64,000 bases of DNA from Mycolicibacterium duvalii (GTDB lineage: Bacteria; Actinomycetota; Actinomycetes; Mycobacteriales; Mycobacteriaceae). Location of the stretch: the NCBI RefSeq assembly GCF_010726645.1, contig NZ_AP022563.1:2418001-2482000 (forward strand). The letters run 5' to 3'. How positions within the stretch are numbered: the first letter of the stretch is position 1; every line of letters starts with the position of its first letter. The notes beneath the pieces were generated by a model. That model saw only the letters and a program-made list of their open reading frames with translations. It had not been told where the DNA came from and made no database searches. Position numbers and translations under genes: made by a program. Below are positions 44,569 through 56,162 of the stretch, one piece after another.

Positions 44569-45942
44569 TCAGGCGAGCTCGTAAGCCGTTTCGGCATGTT
44601 CGGTCTCATCGATACCAGTGTCCTCGTCTTCCTTGGACACCCGCCATCCCAGGGGCTTGACGATGAACGCGATGATCGCGGTCATCACACCGGTGAACAC
44701 GACAGCGACTGCGGCGATGACGATCTGCACGATGAGTTGCTCGATCCCCCCACCGTAGAACAGCCCGGTTTCAGTGGCCAGGAAGCCGATGGCCACGGTG
44801 CCCCACAGGCCGGCGACCAGGTGCACGCCGACCACGTCGAGCGAATCGTCGTAACCGAACTTGTACTTCAGCGAGATGGCCAGCGCCGACAGCACACCTG
44901 CCACCGCACCCAGGATCAACGAGCCGATGGCGCTCAGCGATCCGCACGCCGGCGTGATGGCCACCAGCCCGGCGACGATGCCCGAGGCTGCACCGACGCT
45001 GGTGGCGTGCCCGTCGCGGATACGCTCGACGAGCAACCAGGCCAGCATCGCGGCCGCGGTCGCGGCGGTCGTGTTGACCCACACCGCACCGGCGAGCATG
45101 TCGGCGGCGCCTTCGGAGCCGACGTTGAAGCCGAACCAGCCGAACCACAGCAGCGCGGCACCGAGCATCACGAACGGGATGTTGTGCGGGCGGAACGCGG
45201 TCCGGCCGAAACCGGTGCGCTTGCCCAGCAGGAGCGCCAGCACCAGGGCGGCCATACCGGCGTTGATGTGCACGACGGTGCCGCCGGCGAAGTCGATCGG
45301 TGAAACGTTGGCCACGCCTTCGTCATCGACGCCGAACAGCTTGGCCGCGATCCCCGATTCCGACCCCGACAGCAGGCCGCCACCCCAGACCATGTGGGCC
45401 AGAGGGAAATACACCAGGGTGACCCAGATGCCGCCGAACAGCAGCCAGGTGCCGAATTTCATCCGCTCGGCGACCGCACCGCTGATCAGCGCGACCGTGA
45501 TGACGGCGAAGGTCAGCTGGAATGCCACCCAGACGATGGCGGGCACGGTTCCGAAGCCGCCGAGCACGAAGGTGTCGACACCGTCGACCTCCCGGACCTC
45601 GGTGAGCTGACTGACGCCGAAGAGTGCGAAGGGGTTGTCGAAGATGCCGAGGATGTCGCTCTCGCCGGTGTGTGCCGACGCGAACGACATCGAGTAGCCC
45701 CACAACACGTAGATGACGCTGACCAGGCCCATGGAGCCGAACGACATCATCATCATGTTGAGGACGGACTTCTGCCGGGACAGGCCGCCGTAGAAGAACG
45801 CCAAACCGGGTGTCATGAGCAGTACCAGCGCGGCGGATGTGAGCACCCACGCCGTGTCTCCTGCGCTCAGGCCCTCAGGCCCGAACGGCAGGAACTGGTC
45901 GTCCGGCAGGGCCGAGACCACATCATGTAAGCCGAATGCCAC
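44569..45942 (-). CDS. amt: Ammonium transporter Amt
   Basis: 457 residues with about eleven membrane helices. Amt signatures: DTAWVLTSAALVLLMTPGLAFFYGG near 27-51 and DFAGGTVVHINAG near 218. The GTG at 45942 follows a region with GlnR-like half-sites. First gene of the amt-glnB-glnD nitrogen operon. Confidence 0.95.
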   Translation of the reverse strand: MAFGLHDVVSALPDDQFLPFGPEGLSAGDTAWVLTSAALVLLMTPGLAFFYGGLSRQKSVLNMMMMSFGSMGLVSVIYVLWGYSMSFASAHTGESDILGIFDNPFALFGVSQLTEVREVDGVDTFVLGGFGTVPAIVWVAFQLTFAVITVALISGAVAERMKFGTWLLFGGIWVTLVYFPLAHMVWGGGLLSGSESGIAAKLFGVDDEGVANVSPIDFAGGTVVHINAGMAALVLALLLGKRTGFGRTAFRPHNIPFVMLGAALLWFGWFGFNVGSEGAADMLAGAVWVNTTAATAAAMLAWLLVERIRDGHATSVGAASGIVAGLVAITPACGSLSAIGSLILGAVAGVLSALAISLKYKFGYDDSLDVVGVHLVAGLWGTVAIGFLATETGLFYGGGIEQLIVQIVIAAVAVVFTGVMTAIIAFIVKPLGWRVSKEDEDTGIDETEHAETAYELA

Positions 45943-46031
45943 TTTGTGTGAACCTCCTTGGGATGACGGCCGACGCGGATCGGCCTCCCGAAGAGACTCT
46001 GTGCAGCGCGTTTCCCCGGTGATTCAGGAGT

Positions 46032-46079
46032 GTTTCGCCTGGGTGAACGGACGCGCGGAAGTCGTTACGCTCGTGTTTC
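46032..46079 (-). promoter_or_regulatory. Probable GlnR binding region upstream of amt
   Basis: On the minus strand GAAAC-n6-GTAAC (46064-46079) and TTCAC-n6-GAAAC (46032-46047) fit the GlnR half-site pattern. They lie about 90-137 bp before amt. The two pairs are close to, but one base off, a regular 11-bp period. Confidence 0.45.
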
Positions 46080-46170
46080 GTCCGTACGGCCCGCACATCG
46101 CCGCCGGTCCGTCCATCACAGCGCCGCGTCGCGTGCGCGCTGTCGGCGGCGTGTGGCGGGCGCCGCTCGC

Positions 46171-47586
46171 TCACCCGAGCAGGGCGTCGACGAAGGCCGC
46201 CGGCTCGAACGGAGCGAGATCGTCGGGCCCCTCGCCGAGTCCCACCAGCTTCACCGGCACGCCGAGCTCCTGTTGCACCCGGAACACGATTCCACCCTTG
46301 GCGGTGCCGTCGAGTTTGGTCAGCACCACCCCGGTGATGTCCACGACCTCGGCGAAGACCCGCGCCTGCGGCAGGCTGTTCTGGCCGATCGTCGCGTCGA
46401 GTACCAGCAGGACCTCGTCGACTGCGGTGCGCTTGCCCACCACGCGCTTGACCTTGCCCAGTTCGTCCATCAGGCCGGTTTTGGTGTGCAGACGGCCGGC
46501 GGTGTCGATGACGACGACGTCGGCCCCGGAGGCGATACCGGTGTCGACGGCGTCGAACGCCACCGACGCGGGGTCGGCGCCCTCGGGGCCGCGGACCACC
46601 TGGGCGCCCACCCGGGCCGCCCACGTCTGGAGTTGGTCGGCGGCTGCGGCGCGGAACGTGTCGGCGGCACCGAGGACCACCCGGCGTCCGTCGGCGACCA
46701 GCACCCGGGCCAGCTTGCCCACCGTGGTGGTCTTGCCGGTGCCGTTGACCCCGACCACCAACAGCACGGACGGCTTGTCCTGGTGTGGCAGCGCGCGGAT
46801 GGACCGGTCCAGGTCGGGGCGCAACTCGGCGATCAACACCTCGCGCAACACCGCCCGGGCGTCGGCCTCGGTGCGCACCCGGCTGCTGGCCATCCGGCTG
46901 CGCAGCGCGGTAACCACCGACTCGGTGACCACCGGCCCGAGGTCGGCGATCAACAGGGTGTCCTCGACCTCCTCCCAGGAGTCTTCGTCGAGGTCACCGC
47001 CGCCGAGAAGGCCGAGCATGCTGCGGCCGAGCGTGTTCTGCGACCGGGCCAGCCGGCCCCGCAGCCGGTCCAGCCGCCCCTCTGTCGGGGCGATGGACTC
47101 GACGTCGGGCGCGACGGCCTCGGTGGCCGCGACCACGGGCTCGGCGGACTCCGACGCGGGCTCGGGTTCCGGCGCGGGCTCGGGTTCCGGCGCGGGCTCG
47201 GCCACGGGTTCCGGCGCGGATGGCGGGGCCGGCGGGGCGGCGCGCGGGGCCGGCGGCTCGGGAAGTCGGACGTCGGCGATCGGACGTTTCGGTGCGTCCC
47301 GGGGAATGGTGGCATCATCGCCGATGGCGGGCAGACCGGTGGTGTCGATGCGCTCCGGTGCCGGCGGCGCGGACGGTGGGGTTTGAGCCGGTGCCGACGA
47401 GGTGAATGAGATGCCCGACGATGCGGTGTAGCCGCCGGAACGATCGACGGGAGTGGCGGTGTCTGGAGCCTTCAAGCTGATGCGGCGGCGCCGGTACCGC
47501 ATCAGGCCGACGACGAGCGCAACGATCAGCAGTACAGCGATGACCGCGATGGCGATCCACAGGCCCAGCCCGATACTCTCAGTCAC
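46171..47586 (-). CDS. ftsY: Signal recognition particle receptor FtsY
   Basis: 471 residues. An N-terminal membrane helix (about 6-29) precedes an acidic Pro/Glu-repeat linker ([10 protein letters not shown]), then the NG domain with [15 protein letters not shown] near 270, DTAGRLHTK and [10 protein letters not shown]. It docks ribosome-SRP complexes at the membrane. The GTG at 47586 is divergent from fni; readings further upstream run into that gene. Confidence 0.95.
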   Translation of the reverse strand: MTESIGLGLWIAIAVIAVLLIVALVVGLMRYRRRRISLKAPDTATPVDRSGGYTASSGISFTSSAPAQTPPSAPPAPERIDTTGLPAIGDDATIPRDAPKRPIADVRLPEPPAPRAAPPAPPSAPEPVAEPAPEPEPAPEPEPASESAEPVVAATEAVAPDVESIAPTEGRLDRLRGRLARSQNTLGRSMLGLLGGGDLDEDSWEEVEDTLLIADLGPVVTESVVTALRSRMASSRVRTEADARAVLREVLIAELRPDLDRSIRALPHQDKPSVLLVVGVNGTGKTTTVGKLARVLVADGRRVVLGAADTFRAAAADQLQTWAARVGAQVVRGPEGADPASVAFDAVDTGIASGADVVVIDTAGRLHTKTGLMDELGKVKRVVGKRTAVDEVLLVLDATIGQNSLPQARVFAEVVDITGVVLTKLDGTAKGGIVFRVQQELGVPVKLVGLGEGPDDLAPFEPAAFVDALLG

Positions 47587-47613
47587 CCCGCCATTGTCGC
47601 AGGGCCGCCCGCG

Positions 47614-48642
47614 ATGACCTTCGACCCCGTGGCGTCCCTCGCCCACCGCAAACGCCGCCACATCGACGTGTGCCTGACCGAACCGGTCGACTACCAGACC
47701 GTGACCACCGGATTCGAGCGCTACCGGCTGCCGTACAACGCGCTGACCCAGACCGACCTCGAGGCCATCGATCTCGGCACCGAGTTCCTGGGGCGCCGGC
47801 TGCGAGCCCCGGTGCTGATCGGCGCGATGACCGGCGGAGCGGAACTGTCCGGGATCATCAACCGCAACCTGGCCGCCGCCGCGCAGCAGCTCGGCCTCGG
47901 CATGATGCTGGGCTCGCAGCGGGTGATGATCGACGACACCGCGGCCGGGGTCAGCTTCGACGTCCGCGAGGCCGCCCCCGATGTGCTGCTGATCGGCAAC
48001 ATCGGCATGGCCCAGCTGAATCGCGCGGCGGTGCCCGGCCTGACCGGTGCCCTGGGCAGAGTGGGCGCCGACGCGCTGGCCGTGCACACCAACCCGCTGC
48101 AGGAGGCGATGCAGCACAACGGCGACACCGACTTCTCCGGCTCACTGGGCCGCCTGCGGGAGGTGATCGGCGAGATCGGCTGCCCGGTCATGGTCAAGGA
48201 GGTCGGCCACGGCTTCGGTGCCGCGGCCGCCGCCGAACTGGCCGGTTTCCCGATCGCCGCCGTCGACGTCGCCGGGGCCGGCGGCACCTCGTGGGCCCGC
48301 ATCGAGCAATACGTCCGCTACGGCGAGGTGCGCTACCCGGCGCTGGCCGAATGGGGCATCCCCACCGCCCAGGCGCTCTGCGAGGTGCACCGCGCCCTGC
48401 CCGCGATGCCCCTGGTGGCCTCCGGGGGCATCCGCACCGGAATGGACGCGGCCAAGGCCCTCGCGATGGGCGCCACGGTGGTCGCCGTCGCCCGGCCGCT
48501 GCTCGCGCCTGCGATCGAGTCGGTGGCCGCGGTGGTCGACTGGCTGCAGGACTTTCTCTACGAGCTCCTGGTCTGTCTGCACGGATGCGGCGCCGCCGAT
48601 CTCGCCGAGCTGCGCCGCCACGGCGTGGTCGAGATCGACTGA
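47614..48642 (+). CDS. fni: Isopentenyl-diphosphate isomerase, type 2 (FMN-dependent)
   Basis: 342 residues. [18 protein letters not shown] start, GAMTGG near 70, SQRVMID and the (S/T)GGIRTG phosphate loop near 272 are type-2 IDI hallmarks. It interconverts IPP and DMAPP. It sits on the plus strand between ftsY and smc, which are adjacent in M. tuberculosis, so it appears inserted into (or lost from) that interval. 27 bp separates it from the ftsY start. Confidence 0.9.
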   Translation: MTFDPVASLAHRKRRHIDVCLTEPVDYQTVTTGFERYRLPYNALTQTDLEAIDLGTEFLGRRLRAPVLIGAMTGGAELSGIINRNLAAAAQQLGLGMMLGSQRVMIDDTAAGVSFDVREAAPDVLLIGNIGMAQLNRAAVPGLTGALGRVGADALAVHTNPLQEAMQHNGDTDFSGSLGRLREVIGEIGCPVMVKEVGHGFGAAAAAELAGFPIAAVDVAGAGGTSWARIEQYVRYGEVRYPALAEWGIPTAQALCEVHRALPAMPLVASGGIRTGMDAAKALAMGATVVAVARPLLAPAIESVAAVVDWLQDFLYELLVCLHGCGAADLAELRRHGVVEID

Positions 48643-48652
48643 CCTCGGCGGG

Positions 48653-51600
48653 TCAGGACGGGCTGGCCACCAATTCGTGGCCGCGTAACCGCTGCGAGAT
48701 CACCGTGGTGATGCCGTCACCACGCATCGTCACGCCGTACAGCGCGTCGGCGACCTCCATCGTCGGCTTCTGATGCGTGATGACGATCAGCTGCGAACGC
48801 TCCCGCAGCTGCTCGAACAGGCTGATCAGGCGCCGGAGGTTGACGTCGTCGAGCGCGGCCTCGACCTCGTCCATCACGTAGAACGGGGACGGCCGGGCGC
48901 GGAAGATCGCCACCAGCATGGCCACCGCTGTCAGCGACTTCTCCCCGCCGGACAGCAGCGACAGGCGTTTGATCTTCTTGCCCGGCGGGCGGGCCTCCAC
49001 CTCGATGCCGGTGGTGAGCATGTCTCCGGGGTCGGTGAGCAGCAACCTGCCCTCGCCGCCCGGGAACAGCGTCGAGAACACCTGGGAGAACTCCCGTTCC
49101 ACGTCGGAGTAGGCCTCGGTGAACACCTGCAGGATGCGGGTGTCGACCTCGGCGATCACGTCCAGTAGGTCCCTGCGGGCCCCCTTGACGTCCTCGAGCT
49201 GGGTGGACAGGAAGTTGTACCGCTCTTCGAGCGCAGCGAACTCTTCGAGCGCCAGTGGGTTCACCCGGCCGAGTTCCTTGAGTTCGCGTTCGGCGCGCTT
49301 GGCACGGCGTTCCTGAGCCGCGCGGTCGAACGGCATCGGAGCGGGGGCGGTGACCTGCTCCCCCCGCTCGCGCGCCTGCTCGTACTCGGCCATCTCCAGC
49401 TCCGTCGGCGGCAGCGGGACCGCGGGCCCGTACTCGGCGATCAGATCGTCGACAGCCATGCCGAACTGCTCGAGCACCTGCTCTTCGAGTTGCTCGATCC
49501 GCAGGGCGGCTTGCGCTTTGGCTACCTCGTCACGGTGCAGTGCGTCGGTCAGCGCGCCGACCCGCGTCGTCAGGTCGTTGACCTCCTCGCGGGCAGCGCT
49601 CAGCGCGCCGGCGCGCACCTGGCGTTCGGCGGCCACCTCGTCGCGGATCTGTGAGGCCACCGCCACCGCGGCGGTCAGCCGGGCAGCGACCAGCCGCCCG
49701 GAGTCGGCCACGGCGGCCGCCACTGCCGCCGCCCGCGCCCGGGCCTCGCGTGCCTGCTGGGCGCGGACCCGCGCCTCCCGCTCGGCGGTCGCCGCCCGGC
49801 GCAGCGAATCCGCCCGTCCGCGTACAGCGTTGGCGCGCTCCTCGGCGGTGCGCACCGCCAGCCGCGCTTCCACCTCGGCGGCCCGCGCGGCCTCCGCGGC
49901 CGCGCCCCTCTCCTGCCGGTCGACCGGCTCGGCTTCGAACATCGGCTCCTGCTGCGCGTTGAGCAGCCGCTGCTCGAGCTCGCGCAGTTCGGTGACGGTG
50001 CGGTCGCGGCCCGCTTCGAGCTCCTCGCGCTGTTTGATCAGCCGCTGCCAGTCGTCGTCGGCGGCCCGCGCTTCCTGCCCGAGCCGGCCGAGTTGCTCAT
50101 AGATCGCCGAGATCGCCGCGTCGGACTCGTTGAGGGCGGCCAGAGCATGTTCGGCGGCGTCCTGCCGGGCGCGCTGCTCATCGAGCGCCCCGGCCAGCGC
50201 CGCCGACAGTTCGGCGGCCTGGCGCTCGGCGTCGACGAGTTCGGTCCGCGCCTTGTCGACCTCCGACGTGATCTCCAACGTGCTGGGCTTGCGATCGGAA
50301 CCGCCGCTGACCCAGCCGCCGCCCACCAGGTCGCCCTCGGCGGTGACAGCACGCAGATGTGGTTGTGCAGCAACGAGTTCCAGCGCCTGGCCGAGGTCGT
50401 GAACCACAGCCACGCCGGTAAGCAGCGCAGTGATCGCGCCGCGCACCCGTGGCGCGGGGTCGACCAGATCGATGGCCCACTGCGCCGCAGCGGGCAACGC
50501 CCCGGACGGCGCCGGTGTGCTGAGTTCCGGCCAGTCGCCGAGCACCAGCGTGGCCCGGCCACCGTCGGAGGACTTCAGCGCGGCCAGCGCGTCCCGTGCG
50601 GCGCCGCTGTCCTCGGCCGCCAGCGCGTCGGCGGCTGCGCCGAGGACCGCGGCGATGGCCGCCTCGTGCCCGGGGCGCACTTTCACCAGGTTCGCTATCG
50701 ATCCGAAAAGCCTTGCGCTGTCCAGGTTCTCCTGCAGCCACGCCGCGCCGTCCCTGCGCTCCAAGCCGACCGACAGGGCGTCGATGCGGGCCTGCAGGGA
50801 GGCCACCCGCCGTTCGGCCGCACGCTCGGCGCCCTGCAGCTCGGAGACGCGCTCGTCGGCCAGGCGCAGCGCGGTGACCGTGCGGTCGTGGTGCTCGTCG
50901 AGGCCGACCTCGCCGGCATCGAGCTCGCCGACGCGGCCCTGCACGGTTTCGAATTCGGCCTGGGTATGTTGGGCGCGCTGGGCGGCCTCGTCGATCCCGG
51001 CCGACAGCCGCGCAACGGTTTCGTCGATCGACTCCACCCGGGTGCGCATGGTGTCGACCTGCCCCGACAGCCGCGCCAACCCTTCTCGGCGATCCGCCTC
51101 GGCCCGCGCGGCGGCCATGTGGGCGCGTTCGGCCTCCGCGGCCGCCTGCTCGCGTTCGGCCAGTTCGGCGCGGGCGGCGTCCAGGCGCTCGCGGGACTCG
51201 GCGAGTTCCTGGAGCAGTTGGCGCTCCTGCTCGGCGACCGCGTCGGCCTGCGCCTCCAGATCATCGGGGTCGGGTCCACCAGAGCGTTCCGGCTCGGCAT
51301 CCAGATGCTGGGCGCGTTCGCTGGCGATCCGTACCGTGGCGCCCACCCGCTCGGCCAGCGCGGAGAGCCGGAACCACCGCTGCTGTGCGGCATCTGCGCG
51401 TTCGGAGAGGTCCTCGACCGCGGCCTCGTGGGCTTCCAGCTCGGCGGTGCGGGCCTGCAGGCGTTCGCTGAGCTGGTCGTGCTCGGTGCGCAGCGCGGTC
51501 TCGGCCTGGTTGCTGTCGTCGAACTCGGCTCGGCGGGCCACCAGGTCATCGGCGGCCAGCCGCAGCCGGGCGTCGCGCAGGTCGGCCTGAATGGTCTGGG

Positions 51601-52243
51601 CGCGGCGGGCCATCTCCGCCTGCCGGCCCAGCGGCTTGAGCTGGCGGCGCAGTTCGGTGGTCAGGTCGGTCAGCCGGGCGAGGTTGGCCGACATCGAATC
51701 GAGCTTGCGGACCGCCTTTTCCTTGCGTTTGCGGTGTTTGAGCACGCCGGCAGCCTCTTCGATGAAGGCGCGGCGGTCCTCGGGCCGGGACTCCAGGATC
51801 TCGGCCAGCTTGCCCTGACCGACGATCACATGCATCTCCCGGCCGATGCCCGAATCGGACAGCAGCTCCTGCACATCCATCAATCGGCAACTGCTGCCGT
51901 TGATTTCGTATTCGCTCGCACCGTCGCGGAACACCCGCCGGGTGATCGACACCTCGGAGTACTCGATCGGCAGCGCGTTGTCCGAGTTGTCGATCGTCAG
52001 CGTCACCTCGGCGCGGCCCAACGGCGCGCGCGAGGACGTCCCGGCGAAGATGACGTCCTCCATCTTGCCGCCGCGCAGGGTCTTGGCGCCCTGCTCCCCC
52101 ATCACCCAGGTCAGCGCATCGACGACGTTGGACTTCCCCGAACCGTTGGGGCCGACCACGCAGGTGATGCCGGGCTCGAACCGCAGAGTCGTCGGCGAGG
52201 CGAAGGACTTGAAGCCCTTCAGCGTCAGACTCTTCAGATGCAT
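48653..52243 (-). CDS. smc: Chromosome segregation protein SMC
   Basis: 1196 residues. Walker [10 protein letters not shown] near 32; two long coiled-coil arms with a hinge around 500-660; C-loop LSGGEKSL near 1090 and Walker [12 protein letters not shown]. Forms the condensin ring with ScpA/ScpB (encoded elsewhere). ATG at 52243, 26 bp after acyP. Confidence 0.97.
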   Translation of the reverse strand: MHLKSLTLKGFKSFASPTTLRFEPGITCVVGPNGSGKSNVVDALTWVMGEQGAKTLRGGKMEDVIFAGTSSRAPLGRAEVTLTIDNSDNALPIEYSEVSITRRVFRDGASEYEINGSSCRLMDVQELLSDSGIGREMHVIVGQGKLAEILESRPEDRRAFIEEAAGVLKHRKRKEKAVRKLDSMSANLARLTDLTTELRRQLKPLGRQAEMARRAQTIQADLRDARLRLAADDLVARRAEFDDSNQAETALRTEHDQLSERLQARTAELEAHEAAVEDLSERADAAQQRWFRLSALAERVGATVRIASERAQHLDAEPERSGGPDPDDLEAQADAVAEQERQLLQELAESRERLDAARAELAEREQAAAEAERAHMAAARAEADRREGLARLSGQVDTMRTRVESIDETVARLSAGIDEAAQRAQHTQAEFETVQGRVGELDAGEVGLDEHHDRTVTALRLADERVSELQGAERAAERRVASLQARIDALSVGLERRDGAAWLQENLDSARLFGSIANLVKVRPGHEAAIAAVLGAAADALAAEDSGAARDALAALKSSDGGRATLVLGDWPELSTPAPSGALPAAAQWAIDLVDPAPRVRGAITALLTGVAVVHDLGQALELVAAQPHLRAVTAEGDLVGGGWVSGGSDRKPSTLEITSEVDKARTELVDAERQAAELSAALAGALDEQRARQDAAEHALAALNESDAAISAIYEQLGRLGQEARAADDDWQRLIKQREELEAGRDRTVTELRELEQRLLNAQQEPMFEAEPVDRQERGAAAEAARAAEVEARLAVRTAEERANAVRGRADSLRRAATAEREARVRAQQAREARARAAAVAAAVADSGRLVAARLTAAVAVASQIRDEVAAERQVRAGALSAAREEVNDLTTRVGALTDALHRDEVAKAQAALRIEQLEEQVLEQFGMAVDDLIAEYGPAVPLPPTELEMAEYEQARERGEQVTAPAPMPFDRAAQERRAKRAERELKELGRVNPLALEEFAALEERYNFLSTQLEDVKGARRDLLDVIAEVDTRILQVFTEAYSDVEREFSQVFSTLFPGGEGRLLLTDPGDMLTTGIEVEARPPGKKIKRLSLLSGGEKSLTAVAMLVAIFRARPSPFYVMDEVEAALDDVNLRRLISLFEQLRERSQLIVITHQKPTMEVADALYGVTMRGDGITTVISQRLRGHELVASPS

Positions 52244-52269
52244 GACGTCAAACCCTACCGCCGAGTTCG

Positions 52270-52554
52270 TCAGCGCTCGGTGAAGCCCGCGATCGCGTCG
52301 GCCGGTTCGGACCAGTCGGTGATCACCTTGTCGACCCGACCCGGTGACCCGCCGGTGGTCAGGAGGTCCAGTAGCTGCTCACAAGCACTTCGGGGCCCCT
52401 GGGCGACCACGTGGACGCGACCGTCGGGTTTGTTGGCCGCGAACCCGGTCAGCCCCAGTTCGAGCGCGCGCGAGCGCGTCCACCAGCGGAAACCCACTCC
52501 CTGCACATGTCCGTGCACCCACGCGTCCAGGCGGACGTCACTGTCGGCCAACAT
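52270..52554 (-). CDS. acyP: Acylphosphatase
   Basis: 94 residues. VQGVGFR holds the catalytic Arg and [11 protein letters not shown] the catalytic Asn. It hydrolyses acyl phosphates. The ATG at 52554 overlaps the end of the OsmC gene by about 17 bases. Confidence 0.92.
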   Translation of the reverse strand: MLADSDVRLDAWVHGHVQGVGFRWWTRSRALELGLTGFAANKPDGRVHVVAQGPRSACEQLLDLLTTGGSPGRVDKVITDWSEPADAIAGFTER

Positions 52555-52954
52555 CTTTAACCTCAAATGTCACTTCCGTACCGCTTTTCAACGTGCGTCC
52601 CACGGTGCACACCTGGTCGACGGCGCGCTCGACCACGGTGAGCAGCCGTGCGCGTTCCTGCGGGTCGAGTGATGACAGGTCCAGTTCGAGCACCTCGTCG
52701 ATGTGCGGGTAGCGCTCCTGCTCCCGGTCGGCGGCACCGGCGACCCGCACGGTGGCCCGGTAATCCTCGCCGAGACGGCGCCGCAGCGGGTGGTCGCTGG
52801 CCATTCCGCTGCAGGCGGCCAACGCGATCTTGAGCAGCTCGCCCGGGGTGAACACCCCCTCGACACTCTCCGAGCCCACCAGCACCTCCGCGCCGCGCGA
52901 GCTGCGCCCCGTATAGCGACGCACCCCGGTGCGCTCCACCCACAGTTCGGTCAT
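52538..52954 (-). CDS. OsmC/Ohr-family peroxiredoxin-like protein (Rv2923c homologue)
   Basis: 138 residues with the two OsmC active-site cysteines (ALAACSGM and VCTVGRT). Such proteins reduce organic hydroperoxides. It lies in the conserved mutM-OsmC-acyP-smc order of mycobacteria. Starts at the ATG 52954. Confidence 0.9.
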   Translation of the reverse strand: MTELWVERTGVRRYTGRSSRGAEVLVGSESVEGVFTPGELLKIALAACSGMASDHPLRRRLGEDYRATVRVAGAADREQERYPHIDEVLELDLSSLDPQERARLLTVVERAVDQVCTVGRTLKSGTEVTFEVKDVGRQ

Positions 52955-53058
52955 GGCTCTTTTCTACAACCTCCGCTGGGTTCGACTCCCCGCGGAACAG
53001 AATTCCCGGTCGTGGGGACGGCCGGATCGCAGCCCGGAATACTCGTCCGCCGGGGTAC

Positions 53059-53907
53059 TCAGGTGCGGGGGCGCGGTTGGCAGCGCGGGCAGTAGAACGA
53101 CGAGCGGTTCATGAACTTGTCGCGGCGCATCACTGCTCCACAGCGCCGGCACGGCTCACCCGCGCGGCCATAGGCGTCCAGCGACCGGTCGAAGTAACCG
53201 GACTCGCCGTTGACATTGACATAGAGCGCGTCGAACGAGGTGCCGCCCTGCCCCAGCGCGTCGGTCATCACCGCCGCGGCGGCGTCGAGCAACTCCCGCA
53301 GCTTGGGCCGCGACAGCGCCGAAGCCCGCCGCGCCCCGTTGACCTTCGCCCGCCACAGCGCTTCGTCGGCGTAGATGTTGCCGATACCGGAGACGACGGT
53401 CTGGTCCAGCAGCTGGCGTTTGATCTCGGAATGCTTGCCGCGCAACACCTTCACGACCGCCTCCCGGTCGAACAACGGGTCCAGCGGATCGCGGGCGATG
53501 TGGGCCACCGGCACCGGGACCGGGGTGCCGTCGACGGTCACCATGTCGGCGATCACCCAACCGCCGAAGGTGCGCTGGTCGACGAAGCTCATCGTCGTGC
53601 CGTCGTCGAGCAGCGTGGCGATGCGCAGGTGGTTCTCGTTCGGGACCGGGCCCAGCAGCATCTGTCCGCTCATCCCCAGATGCACGACCAGCGCGGCGTC
53701 CGGCCCGAGGGTCAGCCACAGATACTTGCCCCGCCGGCCGGTTCCGGTGATCGTCGTGTCCAGCAGGCGCGCGGTCAGGTCGGCCGGGCCGGCATCGTGG
53801 CGGCGCACCGCCCGTGGATGGTGCACCCGCACGGCCGTGATCGTCCTGCCGATCACGTGGCGGTCCAGGCCCCGGCGGACGACCTCGACCTCGGGAAGTT
53901 CAGGCAT
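53059..53907 (-). CDS. mutM: Formamidopyrimidine-DNA glycosylase (Fpg/MutM)
   Basis: 282 residues. PELPEVE start (Pro1 nucleophile after Met removal) and the C-terminal zinc finger CRRCGAVM...FYCPRCQ. It excises 8-oxoguanine and nicks the abasic site. Confidence 0.96.
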   Translation of the reverse strand: MPELPEVEVVRRGLDRHVIGRTITAVRVHHPRAVRRHDAGPADLTARLLDTTITGTGRRGKYLWLTLGPDAALVVHLGMSGQMLLGPVPNENHLRIATLLDDGTTMSFVDQRTFGGWVIADMVTVDGTPVPVPVAHIARDPLDPLFDREAVVKVLRGKHSEIKRQLLDQTVVSGIGNIYADEALWRAKVNGARRASALSRPKLRELLDAAAAVMTDALGQGGTSFDALYVNVNGESGYFDRSLDAYGRAGEPCRRCGAVMRRDKFMNRSSFYCPRCQPRPRT

Positions 53908-53925
53908 CGTGTGCAGGCCCGCCAG

Positions 53926-54618
53926 TCACGCGTCGTTGAGCGCGTTCCACGCGGCCGCGGCGGCTTTGAGTTCGGCTTCCTTCTTGGTCCTGCCGACACC
54001 GGTGCCGCGCTCCGCCTCGGCGACGACGACGGTGGCGGTGAACTCCTTGTCGTGGTCGGGACCGGTGGAGGTGACCAGATAGGTCGGCACCCCCAGACCG
54101 CGCGACGCCGTGAGCTCCTGCAGGCTGCTCTTCCAGTCCAGGCCCGCCCCCAGCGTCGGGGCCGTGTCGAGCAGCGTTGCGAAGAGCCGCAGGATGACCT
54201 CCTTGGCGACGACCGCCCCGTGCTCCAGATAGATCGCGCCCAGCAGAGATTCGACGCCGTCAGCCAGGATGCTCGACTTGTCGGCGCCGCCGGAGTTCTC
54301 CTCGCCCTTGCCCAGCAACAGATAGGCGCCCAAGCCGTGCTCACAGAGGTTGCGGCCGACGTCGGCCAGCGCCTGGGTGTTGACGATGCTGGCGCGCAGC
54401 TTGGCCAAATCGCCCTCGGAACGGTCGGGATGGCGGTGGTAGAGCTCCTCGGTGATGGTCAGCCCGAGCACCGAGTCGCCGAGGAACTCAAGGCGCTCGT
54501 TGGTGGGCAGACCTCCGTTCTCGTAGGAGTAGCTGCGGTGGGTCAACGCGATGGTGAGCAGGTCGTCGGGCAGGTCGACGCCGAGCGCCTTGAGCAGGGG
54601 CGCGCGGTCCATCGTCAC
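53926..54618 (-). CDS. rnc: Ribonuclease III
   Basis: 230 residues: RNase III domain with [14 protein letters not shown] near 40 and a C-terminal double-stranded RNA-binding domain. It cuts rRNA precursors. I take the GTG at 54618, which overlaps the upstream stop (GTGA) and gives the N-terminal length of the M. tuberculosis protein; the ATG at 54612 is an alternative. Confidence 0.94.
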   Translation of the reverse strand: MTMDRAPLLKALGVDLPDDLLTIALTHRSYSYENGGLPTNERLEFLGDSVLGLTITEELYHRHPDRSEGDLAKLRASIVNTQALADVGRNLCEHGLGAYLLLGKGEENSGGADKSSILADGVESLLGAIYLEHGAVVAKEVILRLFATLLDTAPTLGAGLDWKSSLQELTASRGLGVPTYLVTSTGPDHDKEFTATVVVAEAERGTGVGRTKKEAELKAAAAAWNALNDA

Positions 54619-55211
54619 GAGTCGTCGCCGATCTGCTCGCGCAGGGCGGCCAGTTTCGCCCACCGCGGGTCGATCGTGTCGTGGTGGTGGCCCGGCTCGG
54701 CTGTCGCCAACGGCACGCCGCACTCGGGGCACAAGCCGGCACAGTCGGGGTCGCATACCGGCGAGAACGGCAGCACCAGCCCGATCGCGTCGATGACCGA
54801 CTGCTCCAGGTTCACCGTGTCAGCGCCGCCGTCGGAGGTGACCCGCGGCAGCTCGTCGTCCTCGGTGGTCTCGTCGGTGGCGCTGGCCGGGTAGGCGAAC
54901 AGCTCGGTCAGGTCGATTGCGACATCACCGCGCAGCGCCGTCAGGCAGCGCGCACATTCGCCGGTCGTCGGCGCCGACACCGTCCCCGACACCAGCACGC
55001 CCTCCGACACCGATTCCAGTCGCAGGTCCAGCTGCAGAGGTGCGTCCTTGTCGACGGCGATGAGTTCCAGCCCGATCCGGACCGGGCTCGGCACCGTGGT
55101 CTGCACCGTCATCATCGAGCCCGGCCGCCGACCGAGCCGTGAAACATCGATCACCAGCGGCGACCGTGACCCCCGAGCCGCCGCGCGCGCGTGCCTCGCC
55201 ATGTGCGTCAT
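54615..55211 (-). CDS. YceD/DUF177 family protein (Rv2926c homologue)
   Basis: 198 residues with a central CARC and a C-terminal [13 protein letters not shown] zinc-type cluster. Family members sit beside rpmF or rnc and are linked to rRNA accumulation. ATG at 55211; a second ATG at 55202. Confidence 0.88.
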   Translation of the reverse strand: MTHMARHARAAARGSRSPLVIDVSRLGRRPGSMMTVQTTVPSPVRIGLELIAVDKDAPLQLDLRLESVSEGVLVSGTVSAPTTGECARCLTALRGDVAIDLTELFAYPASATDETTEDDELPRVTSDGGADTVNLEQSVIDAIGLVLPFSPVCDPDCAGLCPECGVPLATAEPGHHHDTIDPRWAKLAALREQIGDDS

Positions 55212-55262
55212 CGTACGGTGAGGCGCCGACCGGGGTCAGCGGCGGTCAGGCCGGGCGCGCGG

Positions 55263-56000
55263 TCAGCGTGAGACGTAGTCGTGGGTGCCCGCGGCGGTGC
55301 GCAACTGGTGCCGGCCCCGGCCGACCGAGCGCAGCGTGCCGTTGAGGAACTCCTCGAACTCGGCAAGCTTGCTGTCGACGTAGATGTCGCACTCACCGCG
55401 CAGCCGGTCGGCCTCTGCGTGGGCGGTGTCGATCATCCGGGTGGCCTCGGCGGTCGCGGTGGCCACCACCTCGGTCTGCGACACCAGCCGCTGCTGCTCC
55501 TTGATGCCTTCTTGAACAGCCTTCTCGTACGCGAGGTTTCCACTCTCGATCAGCCGGTCGGCCTCGGACTTGGCCCGGCCGGTGCTCGCTTCGTACTCCC
55601 GCTTGGCGGTCGCCGCGATGCGGGCGGCCTCCTCGCGCGCCTCGGCGACCATGCGCTCACTGTGGGTCCGCGCCTCGGCCACCATCCGGTCGGCCTGCGC
55701 CTTGGCGTCGGCCAGCAGCCGGTCCGCCTCGGCCCGGGCGTGGTTGACCATCGAGTCGGCCTCGGCGTTGGCCGTCGACACCGTGGACTCGGCGTGGTCC
55801 TTGGCCTCACGCAGCAGGGTGTCCCTGGCGTCGAGGACGTCCTGGGCGTCGTCCAGTTCGCCCGGGATGGCGTCCTTGATGTCGTCGATCAGTTCCAGGA
55901 CGTCGCCGCGGGGCACCACGCAGCCGGCCGTCATCGGCACTCCGCGGGCTTCTTCGACGATGGCACCCAACTCGTCGAGCGCTTCGAAAACTCGGTACAC
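55263..56000 (-). CDS. sepIVA: DivIVA-like septal/cell-growth protein SepIVA (Rv2927c homologue)
   Basis: 245 residues. Almost entirely coiled coil with Ala/Glu/Arg heptads and repeated AEADRL- and AEAR-type units; N-terminal segment YRVFEALDELGAIVEEARGVPMT is typical. SepIVA is needed for septation in mycobacteria. GTG at 56000. The 162 bp up to coaD hold no gene. Confidence 0.92.
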   Translation of the reverse strand: MYRVFEALDELGAIVEEARGVPMTAGCVVPRGDVLELIDDIKDAIPGELDDAQDVLDARDTLLREAKDHAESTVSTANAEADSMVNHARAEADRLLADAKAQADRMVAEARTHSERMVAEAREEAARIAATAKREYEASTGRAKSEADRLIESGNLAYEKAVQEGIKEQQRLVSQTEVVATATAEATRMIDTAHAEADRLRGECDIYVDSKLAEFEEFLNGTLRSVGRGRHQLRTAAGTHDYVSR

Positions 56001-56162
56001 GGTGACACCCTCCAGGCGTAGTTGTTAGTGACTAGTGTGCCTGGTGTTACGGCTGTGACTGGGCTTTCCCGCCCCGGTGTGTCGCCCTCTACTCCGCTAC
56101 CGGTGCACGCTGTGGTCTGTTCCCGACATTATGTCAGTCCGAACCGCACGGCGGTAAAGGCG

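Noticed and set aside
50093..52672. Long open frame on the plus strand opposite smc
   Set aside because: It is the antisense of smc in very GC-rich DNA; the protein is Arg/Gly/Leu-rich low-complexity sequence with no family motif.
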